NCBI RefSeq assembly: GCF_001870735.1
Contig: NZ_MORL01000002.1
Span: 381,076-445,075 of the forward strand
Length of the DNA stretch: 64,000 nucleotides
From: Arsenicibacter rosenii
Lineage (GTDB): Bacteria > Bacteroidota > Bacteroidia > Cytophagales > Spirosomataceae
Reading direction: 5' to 3'
Under the pieces are notes generated by a model. It did no database searches, had not been told where the DNA came from, and saw only the letters and a list, made by a program, of their open reading frames with translations. The translations under genes were made by a program, and so were the position numbers. Below are positions 8,827-17,010 of this stretch, piece after piece. Within the stretch, counting starts at the first letter, position 1, and each line of letters opens with the position of its first letter.

Positions 8827-9938
8827 CCCACTCTGAAAAAACGGACATCGGCCTGAACACCGTCCAGGAGCTGGGCGGTGCGTTCGGGGCGTGCGTCGGT
8901 GATAATCAGCTGGCCAAAGGTCTGATCTTCCATAAGTCTGATCAGTTTGCCGATCCGGATATCGTCGAGTTTATCGAAAATGTCGTCGAGCAGCAGAATG
9001 GGCTTGATACCTTTTTCCTGCTTAAGCTGCTCAAACTGCCCCAGTTTAAGGGCAATGACAAAGGTTTTCTGCTGTCCTTGCGACCCGAATTTTTTCAGGG
9101 CTGTGGTGCTGCCGTCGGGCATGCCCAGCAAAAACGAGTAGTCATCTTTGTGGATGCCCATGGTCGTGCGCTGCAAGGCCACATCACGCCGCCGGTTCTG
9201 CCGGAACTGCGCGGCAAAATCCGGGTTTCCGGCCTCGGATTCGTAGACAATGTCTGCCTGTTCGCGGGCGTCGCTCAGGTAAGCGTAATGGGCCCTGAAT
9301 TGCGGCAGAAACTCGTTTACGAACTGCGCCCGCCGGTTATGAATCCGCTGGGCCAGTTCCAGCATCGGTTCATCGTAGGTGTCCAGCAAGTCATGATCGA
9401 CATGGCTGCGTTCGGCAAACAGTTTCAGGACACTATTGCGCTGCTTCAGAATCTGCTGATACATCAGGTAATCGCGCAGGTAATCGGCGTCGAGCTGCGA
9501 CAGGACACCGTCAAAAAAATGCCGCCGGTCTTCGCTGTGTTCGCGCACCAGGTCTGTGTCGTTGGGGGCAACGAGCACTACCGGAAAGCGGCCGATGTGC
9601 TCACTGACTTTCTCGTAGGGCTTTTTGTCGGCCATCAGCACCTTGCGCTGTCCGCGCTGGAGACTAACCGTAATCTGTACCCGGTGCTGGCCCGTTTCAT
9701 CACCGGCATCTTTGTAAAACATTCCGTCGATGATGAAGTAATCAGCGTCGTGGTTGATGGTCAGGGTATCCTGCGACTGGAAGGCACTTTTGCTCAGGGT
9801 CAGGAAATAAACGGCATCCAGCAGGTTGGTTTTACCGCTTCCGTTAGGCCCGACAATCACGTTGATTTGTGGCCCGAAGGTAAACCGGCCATCCTCATAG
9901 TTTTTAAAATTGGTCAGGCTGAGCTTTTCCAGATGCAT
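8820..9938 (-). CDS. recF: DNA replication and repair protein RecF
   Basis: RecF loads RecA at gaps in DNA together with RecO and RecR. The 372-residue protein has the SMC/ABC-type ATPase layout: MHLEKLSLTNFKNY start, Walker A GPNGSGKTN near residue 30, the signature FGSQGQQKTFVIALKL and Walker B ILLLDDIFDKLD, then the D-loop region IITDARPERT. The length fits the family. As usual in Bacteroidota it is not next to dnaA/dnaN. It converges on the SDR gene with a 7-base overlap and diverges from pdhA. Confidence 0.95.
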   Translation of the reverse strand: MHLEKLSLTNFKNYEDGRFTFGPQINVIVGPNGSGKTNLLDAVYFLTLSKSAFQSQDTLTINHDADYFIIDGMFYKDAGDETGQHRVQITVSLQRGQRKVLMADKKPYEKVSEHIGRFPVVLVAPNDTDLVREHSEDRRHFFDGVLSQLDADYLRDYLMYQQILKQRNSVLKLFAERSHVDHDLLDTYDEPMLELAQRIHNRRAQFVNEFLPQFRAHYAYLSDAREQADIVYESEAGNPDFAAQFRQNRRRDVALQRTTMGIHKDDYSFLLGMPDGSTTALKKFGSQGQQKTFVIALKLGQFEQLKQEKGIKPILLLDDIFDKLDDIRIGKLIRLMEDQTFGQLIITDARPERTAQLLDGVQADVRFFRVGQ

Positions 9939-10178
9939 TCGTCCTTGATTTTTATAGAGCAGGAGTGGGTAAAACCGGCAAAAATCAGGTTTTCATCAGT
10001 CTTTTTTCTATTGTCTCCCGTCAAGTGTCTTAAATAATCCGATAATGCGTAATTTCGCAACCGGGTTGTAAAAGCCTGTTCACCTGTACAGACAGATGAA
10101 CTCAACTCGCTATTGGCAACAAAGATACGGTTGGATTGTTCAACTGACAGTATTAAGGCCGACACTGAAATAAGCATT

Positions 10179-11219
10179 ATGGCAAGCGTCAAAGAAAAAA
10201 CGAAAAAGGGCGACACGCCAGCCGCCGCTAAGACTGAGCATCCCAAAGAGCGGTACATGTACTGGTACGAATCGATGGTATTGCAACGGAAATTTGAAGA
10301 GAAAGCCGGCCAGTTATATGGTCAGCAGAAAATCCGGGGCTTTTGCCATCTTTACATTGGTCAGGAAGCCTGTTCGTCAGGTTCGTACTCTGCCTTGACC
10401 AAAGATGACAAGTGGATTACGGCCTATCGTGACCACGGTATCCCGCTCGCACTGGGTTCAGACCCGAAGGCGGTGATGGCCGAGTTATTTGGCAAGCAAA
10501 CCGGCTCGTCGAAAGGCAAAGGCGGTTCAATGCACATCTTCGATAAGTCGGTAAACTTCGTCGGTGGTCACGGGATCGTAGGAGCGCAGATTCCGCTGGG
10601 TGCCGGGCTGGCTTTCGCCGAAAAATATAACAAGACACAAAACCTCTGCATCTGTTTCTTCGGTGACGGTGCCGTTCGTCAGGGTGCGTTACACGAAGCC
10701 TTTAACATGGCCATGACGTGGAAACTGCCGGTGATTTTCGTTGTCGAAAACAACGGATATGCCATGGGAACATCCGTTGCCCGGACATCGAATGTAACGG
10801 AGCTGTATACTATCGGTGAAGGGTACGACATGCCGTCGGAGCCGGTTGACGCCATGGACGTAGAGGCCGTACACGACGCTGTAAGCCGCGCTGCCGACCG
10901 TGCCCGCGCCGGTGAAGGCCCGACATTCCTCGAAATGCGGACATACCGTTTCCGTGGCCACTCTATGTCAGATCCGCAGAAATACCGGACTAAAGAAGAG
11001 GTTGAGCAGTATAAGCAGCGCGACCCGATCGAGCAGGTACGGGCTACCATTCTGGAAAGAAACCTGGCAACCGAAGAAGACCTGGCCGCTATCGACAAGA
11101 AAATCAAGGCGATTGTTGAGGAATCGGTGAAATTTGCGGAAGAGTCACCTTATCCGTCGCCGGACGAAGCGTTCAAGGACGTTTACGTAGATAAAGATTA
11201 TCCGTTCCTGATGGAATAA
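10179..11219 (+). CDS. pdhA: Pyruvate dehydrogenase E1 component, alpha subunit
   Basis: The alpha subunit of the thiamine-diphosphate-dependent E1 enzyme decarboxylates pyruvate and passes the acetyl group to lipoyl-E2. The thiamine diphosphate motif GDGAVRQGALHEAFNMA...VVENN is clear, as is the phosphorylation-loop-like segment TYRFRGHSMSDPQKYRT. The length is 346 residues. The start is the ATG at 10179; the open frame begins at 10113 but the added residues are not conserved. No beta subunit or E2 gene follows, so this is the split E1 type with its partners elsewhere in the genome. A strong terminator follows directly. Confidence 0.93.
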   Translation: MASVKEKTKKGDTPAAAKTEHPKERYMYWYESMVLQRKFEEKAGQLYGQQKIRGFCHLYIGQEACSSGSYSALTKDDKWITAYRDHGIPLALGSDPKAVMAELFGKQTGSSKGKGGSMHIFDKSVNFVGGHGIVGAQIPLGAGLAFAEKYNKTQNLCICFFGDGAVRQGALHEAFNMAMTWKLPVIFVVENNGYAMGTSVARTSNVTELYTIGEGYDMPSEPVDAMDVEAVHDAVSRAADRARAGEGPTFLEMRTYRFRGHSMSDPQKYRTKEEVEQYKQRDPIEQVRATILERNLATEEDLAAIDKKIKAIVEESVKFAEESPYPSPDEAFKDVYVDKDYPFLME

Positions 11220-11240
11220 CCGGATTACATTCATAAAAAA

Positions 11241-11298
11241 GGCTAGTCTGAAACCGGAACTGCTCTGCAGAACGGCCGGTAGACCAGCCTTTTTTTTT
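11241..11298 (+). terminator. Rho-independent terminator after pdhA
   Basis: GGCTaGTCT...CCGG pairs with CCGGtAGACcAGCC (11241-11289) and is followed by a run of nine or ten T residues. It lies 21 bases after the pdhA stop. Confidence 0.85.
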
Positions 11299-11414
11299 AT
11301 CCGGCCTCAATATGGTCCGCTATTTGCTAGGCTACATAAGCAGGTTTCACTATTATTGTTAAACAACCGTACCGGCTGTCAGTTGTCATCAGATAAATTA
11401 GTTTGTCAATTGAT

Positions 11415-11657
11415 ATGGAGGAGTTTTCATTAGTTGTCCTTGAAGAAGATCCGGCTAATAGCCGTCTCCGGAAGGGCGACGTCGGTACGATTGTAATGGT
11501 ATACGGAGATGGTAAGGCATACGAAGTCGAATTTGTAACGCTTAAAGGCGAATCAGTCGCTGTCGAAACGCTGTTGCCCCATCAGATCAGAGAGGTGCGG
11601 ACCACAGAAATGATGGCCGTGCGAGACCTGGCTGGCGGCGTAAACGCGGCGGATTAA
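11415..11657 (+). CDS. DUF4926 domain-containing small protein
   Basis: An 80-residue acidic protein with the features of the DUF4926 family: a start of the type FSLVVLEEDPAN, then LRKGDVGTIVMVYGDGKAYEVEFV and a hydrophobic end LLPHQIREV. The fold is probably a small SH3-like beta barrel. I chose the ATG at 11415; an in-frame TTG lies 12 bases earlier. In other bacteria such genes often accompany small partner genes resembling toxin-antitoxin pairs. No partner is seen here, and both sides are flanked by transcription boundaries. Function unknown. Confidence 0.7.
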   Translation: MEEFSLVVLEEDPANSRLRKGDVGTIVMVYGDGKAYEVEFVTLKGESVAVETLLPHQIREVRTTEMMAVRDLAGGVNAAD

Positions 11658-11787
11658 CGGGTTGTTCAGCAGCGGTTTGTTGCCGGTAGCGGGTAACGGT
11701 TCGGTTTTCGGGGTGAGAAAAGCCAAATATCTAATTACCAAAATACTTTTTTTGAAACCGAAGCTTTTTTGAAAATCGAAAAGTTCC

Positions 11788-11795
11788 TAATTTTG
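11788..11795 (+). promoter_or_regulatory. Bacteroidota-type -7 promoter box for the TPR gene
   Basis: TAATTTTG fits the Bacteroidota primary-sigma -7 consensus TAnnTTTG and lies 20 bases before the start codon at 11816. A TTTG lies upstream at 11768-11771, but the spacing of 16 bases is shorter than usual. Confidence 0.45.
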
Positions 11796-11815
11796 CGTTC
11801 CAAATTAAACGCTGT

Positions 11816-12511
11816 ATGAGCAAAAAGAACACGGGACTGGAATTTCTGGAAGATCCGGACGCATTGGCCGGCCAGTTGGAACGTGCGGAAGACTTTTTCC
11901 AGGAAAACCGTAACATAGTTGTAGGCATAGTTGTAGGCCTTTTTGTGGTTGTTGGTGGTTTCTTCGGCTATCGGTATTACATGAGTACACAGGATGAAGA
12001 CGCACAGAACCAGCTTTTCCAACCTGTATATCAGTTTGAAGCCGATTCGCTGAAACAAGCCCTGAACGGCACCGGCGCAACACCGGGCCTGCTGTCAGTT
12101 GCTGATAACTATGGGTCAACAAATGCCGGTAATCTGGCTGAGTTCTACGCAGGCGTTGCTTTACTGAAAGAAGGCAAGTACGACGATGCGATTGAGCGCC
12201 TGAAAGGGTTCAGCTCATCAGACCTGTTGGTTCAGGCGCGGGCCTATGCCCTGATCGGTGATGCCTACATGGAAAAGAAAAGCTTTGACGACGCTATCAG
12301 TTACTACCAGAAAGCGGCGGACTATAAGCCAAACAAATTCTTTACGCCCGGTTATCTGACAAAGCTGGCTGTTGCTTACGAACAAGCCAAGCAGAACGAT
12401 AAGGCTATCGAAACGTACAATACGATTATTGATAAATACGCTGAGTCGGCTGACGCCGTGAACGCCAAGAAGTATAAATCCTTGCTCGAAGCACAGGCCG
12501 GCGAGTCATAA
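11816..12511 (+). CDS. Single-span membrane protein with TPR repeats
   Basis: A 231-residue protein with a charged N-terminal segment, one membrane helix (residues about 33-53, NIVVGIVVGLFVVVGGFFGY) and a C-terminal domain of tetratricopeptide repeats: FYAGVALLKEGKYDDAIERL, YALIGDAYMEKKSFDDAISYY and LAVAYEQAKQNDKAIETYNTI. The arrangement resembles YfgM/AncA-like envelope chaperone adaptors, with the TPR part in the periplasm. It precedes ribH by 128 bases, with a terminator between them. The exact partner is unknown. Confidence 0.75.
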   Translation: MSKKNTGLEFLEDPDALAGQLERAEDFFQENRNIVVGIVVGLFVVVGGFFGYRYYMSTQDEDAQNQLFQPVYQFEADSLKQALNGTGATPGLLSVADNYGSTNAGNLAEFYAGVALLKEGKYDDAIERLKGFSSSDLLVQARAYALIGDAYMEKKSFDDAISYYQKAADYKPNKFFTPGYLTKLAVAYEQAKQNDKAIETYNTIIDKYAESADAVNAKKYKSLLEAQAGES

Positions 12512-12536
12512 GCGTACGTACATAAGCTACTACCAG

Positions 12537-12572
12537 AAGGACAACGTCGGCCCGGCGTTGTCCTTTTCTTTT
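12537..12572 (+). terminator. Rho-independent terminator
   Basis: AAGGACAACG (12537-12546) pairs with CGTTGTCCTT (12556-12565), followed by TTCTTTT. It ends transcription of the TPR protein gene before ribH. Confidence 0.75.
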
Positions 12573-12639
12573 ATCCGGGAGTCAGAGGCTTTCCGGTCCG
12601 GAACAAATCCGTTTATTCAAACAGAAAAATATCGTTTTT

Positions 12640-13143
12640 ATGTCATCAGCCCATAAAAATCTGAGCGTTTTCTCGACAGAGAAGTTGCCGGATATCAGCC
12701 ATCGCCGTTTTGCCATCGTGGTTGCCGAATGGAATTACGAAGTAACCGAGGCCCTTTTTGAAGGCGCCTACAATACCTTGCTGGCTTACGGAGCCTCGGC
12801 CGACCGGATCATCCGCGGAAATGTACCGGGCAGTTTTGAACTGACTTTAGGCGCGCAGTGGTTTGCCCACCGCGACGACATTGACGCCGTTATCGCGCTT
12901 GGCTGCGTGATTCAGGGAGAAACCAAACACAACGATTACATCAATCACGCCGTAGCGCAGGGCCTGACCAACGTGAGTCTGAAAACCGGCAAGCCGGTAA
13001 TTTTCGGGGTACTCACGCCCAATGATCAGCAGCAGGCACTCGACCGCGCGGGCGGCAAACATGGTAACAAAGGCGACGAAGCCGCCATGACCGCCATCAA
13101 AATGCTCGGCCTACAGCAACAGGTTTATAGTTTTACTTTCTAA
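12640..13143 (+). CDS. ribH: 6,7-dimethyl-8-ribityllumazine synthase
   Basis: The penultimate riboflavin enzyme condenses 5-amino-6-ribitylaminouracil with dihydroxybutanone phosphate. Family motifs are in order: VVAEWNYEVTEAL, VPGSFELTLGAQ, ALGCVIQGETKHNDYINHAV and VIFGVLTPND. The 167 residues are typical for a subunit of the icosahedral or pentameric enzyme. The start ATG at 12640 gives a 20-residue leader before the conserved core. No other rib gene is nearby. A palindromic repeat of the TGAGTGAATGAG type follows its stop. Confidence 0.95.
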   Translation: MSSAHKNLSVFSTEKLPDISHRRFAIVVAEWNYEVTEALFEGAYNTLLAYGASADRIIRGNVPGSFELTLGAQWFAHRDDIDAVIALGCVIQGETKHNDYINHAVAQGLTNVSLKTGKPVIFGVLTPNDQQQALDRAGGKHGNKGDEAAMTAIKMLGLQQQVYSFTF

Positions 13144-13151
13144 TGAGTGGT

Positions 13152-13204
13152 TGAGTGAATGAGTGATTGTGCGAACCGGTTTGCGACAATTACTCATTCA
13201 CTCA
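13152..13204. repeat. Palindromic repeat, TGAGTGAATGAG family, copy 1
   Basis: TGAGTGAATGAGTGATTGTG (from 13152) pairs with its imperfect complement at 13181-13204 to form a stem of over 20 base pairs. More half-copies (CTCAATCGCT, TTCACTCAATT) run up to the aspartate kinase start. The same unit recurs near 59.7 kb in the same position just before a gene. It may also act as a terminator for ribH. Confidence 0.7.
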
Positions 13205-13226
13205 ATCGCTAATTCACTCAATTAAA

Positions 13227-14561
13227 ATGCACGTCTGGAAATTTGGCGGAACATCGGTGGGCAAGCCTGAACGGATGCACTCGATTCGCAACCTGGTGAC
13301 CTCGGATGGGGGTCGGAAATTTGTTGTTTTGTCGGCCCTGTCGGGTACGACCAATGCGTTGTTGTCGATTGCTGAGTCGCTGAAAGCGAACCTGCCCGAC
13401 GAAGCAGCCGAGAAAATTGAACACCTCAAGGCGCATTACGACTCGTTTATCCGCGAATTGTACAAAACCTCCGAAGGCTTTGCGAAAGGCCAGCAGATTA
13501 TCGAAAACGAGTTCTCGTTTATCCGTTCGCTGACCAGGATCCGGCCGTTTACCCTCAAGCAGGAAAAAGAACTCGTGGCCGAAGGTGAATTGCTGAGTAC
13601 GCAGATGTTTGCGGCCTATCTGGAAGAGCAGGGTGTACCATCGGTATTGCTGCCGGCGCTGGAATTCATGCGGATCGACGCCGATGGCGAGCCTGAACTG
13701 GACGTGATTGAACAAAAGCTGCGGGAAATCATGCGCGGACACGATGACAAGGAAATCATCGTGACGCAGGGCTTTATCTGCCGCAACCCGCGCGGGGAGG
13801 TCGATAACCTGAAGCGCGGCGGGTCAGATTATACCGCTTCGCTGATCGGCGGCGCTATCCGTGCGGCTGAGGTACAGATCTGGACCGACATCGATGGTAT
13901 GCACAACAACGACCCGCGGATTGTGAAAAAAACCTTCCCGATCCGTGAGCTGACCTTTGATGAGGCGGCAGAACTGGCTTATTTCGGTGCTAAAATTCTG
14001 CACCCGTCAACCATTACCCCGGCCAAACTGCGCGGCGTACCGGTCCGTCTGAAAAATACCATGGATCCGCAAGCGCCGGGTACACTGATTGCCGAGCGCA
14101 CCAGCACCTCGTCGGATCAGGTATTTAAGGCAATTGCTGCCAAGGATGGCATTACGGCCCTGTATATCCACTCGACCCGTATGCTGAACGCCTATGGCTT
14201 CCTGCGCCGCATTTTTGAAATTTTCGAGAAATACAAAACGCCGGTCGATCTGATTGCGACATCGGAAGTATCGGTGTCGGTAACGATTGACAATACGACG
14301 AATATTCAGGCGCTGATGGACGAGTTGCGGACGTTCTGTGATCTGGAAGAACCGGACTACGATCAGGCCATTGTCTGCGTGGTAGGTAATTTCAGTGCCG
14401 ACCATCCGGGTATTGCCCTGAAAGTGCTGGAGTCGCTGAAAAACATTCCGATCCGGATGATCTCGTACGGTGGCACCGAGCACAACATTTCCCTGCTGAT
14501 GCATGGCCGCTATAAAGCCGAAGCCCTAAATGCGCTGAACGAAGGATTGTTCGGCCTGTAA
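13227..14561 (+). CDS. lysC: Aspartate kinase
   Basis: This enzyme phosphorylates aspartate, opening the route to lysine, threonine and methionine. The N-terminal amino-acid-kinase domain starts with KFGGTSVGKPERM and contains GGSDYTASLIGGAIRA, the DIDGMHNNDPR segment and FGAKILHPSTI. The C-terminal ACT domains (residues about 310-440, TALYIHSTRMLNAYGFLRRI and ICVVGNFSADHPGIA) mediate feedback control. At 444 residues it is a monofunctional enzyme, not fused to homoserine dehydrogenase. The start at 13227 is used because the conserved sequence begins there; the upstream open frame runs through a palindromic repeat. Confidence 0.93.
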   Translation: MHVWKFGGTSVGKPERMHSIRNLVTSDGGRKFVVLSALSGTTNALLSIAESLKANLPDEAAEKIEHLKAHYDSFIRELYKTSEGFAKGQQIIENEFSFIRSLTRIRPFTLKQEKELVAEGELLSTQMFAAYLEEQGVPSVLLPALEFMRIDADGEPELDVIEQKLREIMRGHDDKEIIVTQGFICRNPRGEVDNLKRGGSDYTASLIGGAIRAAEVQIWTDIDGMHNNDPRIVKKTFPIRELTFDEAAELAYFGAKILHPSTITPAKLRGVPVRLKNTMDPQAPGTLIAERTSTSSDQVFKAIAAKDGITALYIHSTRMLNAYGFLRRIFEIFEKYKTPVDLIATSEVSVSVTIDNTTNIQALMDELRTFCDLEEPDYDQAIVCVVGNFSADHPGIALKVLESLKNIPIRMISYGGTEHNISLLMHGRYKAEALNALNEGLFGL

Positions 14562-14567
14562 CAGACG

Positions 14568-14600
14568 GCCCCGGTACATCAGCTATGTGCCGGGGCTTTT
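14568..14600 (+). terminator. Rho-independent terminator after aspartate kinase
   Basis: GCCCCGGTACAT (14568-14579) pairs with ATGTGCCGGGGC (14585-14596) with one mismatch, followed by TTTTG. It separates aspartate kinase from the downstream MNT/HEPN pair. Confidence 0.8.
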
Positions 14601-14668
14601 GTTATACCGGCTGCCGTGCCGCTATCCGGTGCTTATTCTGTAACTTCGTAACGGTAAATGGCTGTGTT

Positions 14669-14986
14669 ATGAAAAAAATCAGCAAGCGTCTTTTTCTGAA
14701 ACAGGTAAAAGAAAGCATATTAGCAATTGATCCGGAGGCGGAAGTTTATTTGTTCGGTTCCCGGGCAAGAGGTGACTACCGTCGTAATTCTGATTGGGAT
14801 TTTCTGGTATTGACAGATAAGACGCTCGATCAGAAACTGGAATACGCCATATGGGATACCTTTACAGAGCTGGAACTGGCTTCAGAGCAGATTATTAACC
14901 CAATTGTTCACGAAAAGCGTGAGTGGGTTAAACGGCCGGCGTCGCCTTTGTACGGCAATATTTCTCTCGATGGAAGACCAATCTGA
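14669..14986 (+). CDS. Minimal nucleotidyltransferase (MNT), likely MntA-type antitoxin
   Basis: A 105-residue nucleotidyltransferase-fold protein. It has the signature GSRARGDYRRNSDWD (residues 30-44), which fits the GSx10DxD pattern of MntA antitoxins. In studied pairs these AMPylate or oligoadenylate a HEPN toxin to silence it. The ATG at 14669 is chosen because conserved sequence starts there. The gene is followed by a HEPN gene with a 17-base overlap, the standard arrangement of this toxin-antitoxin class. The DNA is more AT-rich than its neighbours, which suggests transfer. The activity is inferred from the family. Confidence 0.82.
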   Translation: MKKISKRLFLKQVKESILAIDPEAEVYLFGSRARGDYRRNSDWDFLVLTDKTLDQKLEYAIWDTFTELELASEQIINPIVHEKREWVKRPASPLYGNISLDGRPI

Positions 14987-15371
14987 AAATTACAAGGAAG
15001 AGGAAATTGCCTACAGAGTAGTCCGTGCTGCTGAAACACTGCGGGAAGCCAAAGCACTGATTGCTATAGAAGGCTGGAACGGATCAGCGAACAGGTTATA
15101 CTACGCGGCTTATTACATGGTCGTAGCGCTAATGATTAGAGAAGGTATTAAAATCTCCTCGCACGATGGGGCCAAGCACATGTTAGGTTTACATTTTGTG
15201 GAAACCGGCAGGCTGGATGTTCGTTACAGTAAAATTTACGGACATTTATTTAATGCTCGTCAAAGCGGGGATTATGGTACGTTTATTCAGTATACACCGG
15301 AAAGAATATTGCCATTATTAGAGGAAACTGAAGAATTTATAGCTGCCATCGAGCAACTACTAACCAATTAA
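14970..15371 (+). CDS. HEPN domain protein, likely toxin partner of the MNT protein
   Basis: A 133-residue all-helical HEPN-domain protein. It has the usual NRLYYAAYYMVVAL helix (residues 41-54), a GIKISSHDGAKHMLGLHF segment and RQSGDY (residues 97-102), which is the conserved R-containing motif in this branch. HEPN proteins are often metal-independent RNases. The RX4-6H form of the active site is not obvious here, so RNase activity is uncertain. It overlaps the nucleotidyltransferase gene upstream and stops only 3 bases before serS, so the pair is almost certainly transcribed with serS. Confidence 0.8.
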   Translation: MEDQSENYKEEEIAYRVVRAAETLREAKALIAIEGWNGSANRLYYAAYYMVVALMIREGIKISSHDGAKHMLGLHFVETGRLDVRYSKIYGHLFNARQSGDYGTFIQYTPERILPLLEETEEFIAAIEQLLTN

Positions 15372-15374
15372 ACA

Positions 15375-16646
15375 ATGCTACAACTTCCCTTCATCCGTGA
15401 GAATAAAGAACTGACACTCGCGGGCCTAAAAAAGAAACGGGTGGCAAACGCCGGCGAAGCGGTAGAGCAGGTACTGACGCTCGACCAGCAACGCCGTGAT
15501 ACACAGAAAGAACTCGACGACGTACTGGCCCAATCAAATGCGAAGGCTAAGGAAATCGGGGCGCTGATGAAGTCAGGGCAGAAAGAAGCCGCTGATGCCG
15601 CCAAAGCTGAAACCGCTGAGCTTAAAAGCCGGTCAAAGGAACTGGAAGAAAGCCTGAAAGCGCTGGAACAGCAGGTAATGGACGTCCTGGTTACCCTGCC
15701 GAACCTGCCCCACAGCAGCGTACCGGAAGGCCGTTCGGCCGAAGACAATGAGGTGGTGCTGGAAAACGGGGAAAAGCCGGTGTTGGGCGATGATGCGCTG
15801 CCGCACTGGGACCTGATCAAAAAATACAACATCATTGATTTTGAGCTGGGTATCAAAATCACCGGTGCCGGTTTCCCGGTCTACAAGGGCAAAGGGGCCC
15901 GTATTCAGCGGGCACTGATCAACTTTTTCCTCGACAAGGCACTGGAGGCCGGTTATCTGGAAGTGCAGCCGCCAATCCTGATCAACAAGGATTCGGGCTT
16001 CGGTACGGGACAGCTGCCGGACAAGGAAGGGCAGATGTATTTTGCCGCTGCCGATGAACTGTACCTGATTCCGACGGCCGAGGTGCCGATTACCAACCTG
16101 TACCGCGATGTGATTGTGAGTGAAGACCAACTGCCGGTCAAAAACGTAGGCTATACGCCTTGTTTCCGTCGGGAGGCGGGTTCGTGGGGGGCGCACGTGC
16201 GTGGCCTGAACCGGCTGCACCAGTTCGATAAAGTAGAGATCGTGCAGATCCGCAAGCCGGAAGAATCGTATCAGGCGCTGGAAGAAATGAGCCTGTATGT
16301 GCAGGGCCTCCTGCAGGAGCTTGAACTACCTTACCGCGTGCTCCGGCTGTGTGGCGGCGATATGGGCTTTACGTCGGCCCTGACGTATGACATGGAAGTA
16401 TGGTCGGCGGCGCAGCAGCGGTGGCTGGAAGTAAGCTCTGTCTCAAACTTTGAAACGTATCAGGCCAACCGCCTGAAGCTGCGCTACAAAGTAGAGGGAA
16501 AAACCCAGCTGCTACACACGCTGAACGGTTCTGCACTGGCCTTACCGCGTATTCTGGCCTCTATTCTGGAAAATAACCAGACGCCGGAAGGCATCCGTAT
16601 TCCGAAGGTACTGGTGCCGTACTGCGGTTTTGAGGTGATTAATTAG
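15375..16646 (+). CDS. serS: Seryl-tRNA synthetase
   Basis: A class II aminoacyl-tRNA synthetase that charges tRNA-Ser. It has the N-terminal antiparallel coiled coil (residues about 25-100, rich in K, E and A), which grips the long variable arm of tRNA-Ser. Motif 2 reads CFRREAGSWGAHVRGLNRLH, and motif 3 lies in LNGSALALPRILASILENNQ. The length of 423 residues is standard. It starts 3 bases after the HEPN gene, so it shares a transcript with that gene unless an internal promoter exists. A strong terminator follows. Confidence 0.96.
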   Translation: MLQLPFIRENKELTLAGLKKKRVANAGEAVEQVLTLDQQRRDTQKELDDVLAQSNAKAKEIGALMKSGQKEAADAAKAETAELKSRSKELEESLKALEQQVMDVLVTLPNLPHSSVPEGRSAEDNEVVLENGEKPVLGDDALPHWDLIKKYNIIDFELGIKITGAGFPVYKGKGARIQRALINFFLDKALEAGYLEVQPPILINKDSGFGTGQLPDKEGQMYFAAADELYLIPTAEVPITNLYRDVIVSEDQLPVKNVGYTPCFRREAGSWGAHVRGLNRLHQFDKVEIVQIRKPEESYQALEEMSLYVQGLLQELELPYRVLRLCGGDMGFTSALTYDMEVWSAAQQRWLEVSSVSNFETYQANRLKLRYKVEGKTQLLHTLNGSALALPRILASILENNQTPEGIRIPKVLVPYCGFEVIN

Positions 16647-16657
16647 GTCTTAACGAG

Positions 16658-16691
16658 AACTCCCCGAACGTTTCAGAACGTTCGGGGAGTT
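16658..16691. terminator. Strong bidirectional terminator
   Basis: A perfect 15-base stem with a TCAG loop: AACTCCCCGAACGTT (16658-16672) with its complement at 16677-16691. It separates serS from the convergent hydroxyproline operon. Confidence 0.88.
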
Positions 16692-16704
16692 AAACTCAAA
16701 TCAG

Positions 16705-16974
16705 TTAACAGTCACAGGAATAACTTTCATAACCGGTATAACCCGGCGAAATGGCGCCGTTAATGGCGACAATCTTCTTCACTGGTATTTCATCCCCTGT
16801 CGCCACCAAAAGAGTATCTACCCCGTCTTTTGATACGCGCCCTTTTACCAGTACATCCGTTTTAATGTATTCGTGAAGGTCGGTCATGTATTCAATCCGA
16901 ACAAAACGGCGATCGGTGGCTGCCGTGTCAATTTGCTGTTCGAAGGTATTCGGTAGGTTTGTGGTCGATTCCAT
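16705..16974 (-). CDS. Small protein of unknown function ending the hydroxyproline operon
   Basis: An 89-residue protein. Its middle (RRFVRIEYMTDLHEYIKTDVLV) and its end (IPVKKIVAINGAISPGY) suggest a small beta-barrel. The last part is reminiscent of Rho-binding antiterminator (Rof)-like domains, which end in similar LDRIVSVNG-type strands, but the likeness is weak. It ends in a cysteine-containing tail, YSCDC. The ATG at 16974 is preferred; an earlier in-frame ATG at 17010 would overlap the end of the dehydrogenase gene region. It follows that gene by 36 bases on the same strand and comes before the terminator, so it is probably the last gene of the operon. Confidence 0.55.
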   Translation of the reverse strand: MESTTNLPNTFEQQIDTAATDRRFVRIEYMTDLHEYIKTDVLVKGRVSKDGVDTLLVATGDEIPVKKIVAINGAISPGYTGYESYSCDC

Positions 16975-17010
16975 AGTAGTGGTCCTTGTTTTATGGAATA
17001 ACAAATGCAC

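Noticed and set aside
9078-10037. 319-residue open frame on the plus strand
   Set aside because: Antisense to recF; no start signal or family motif.
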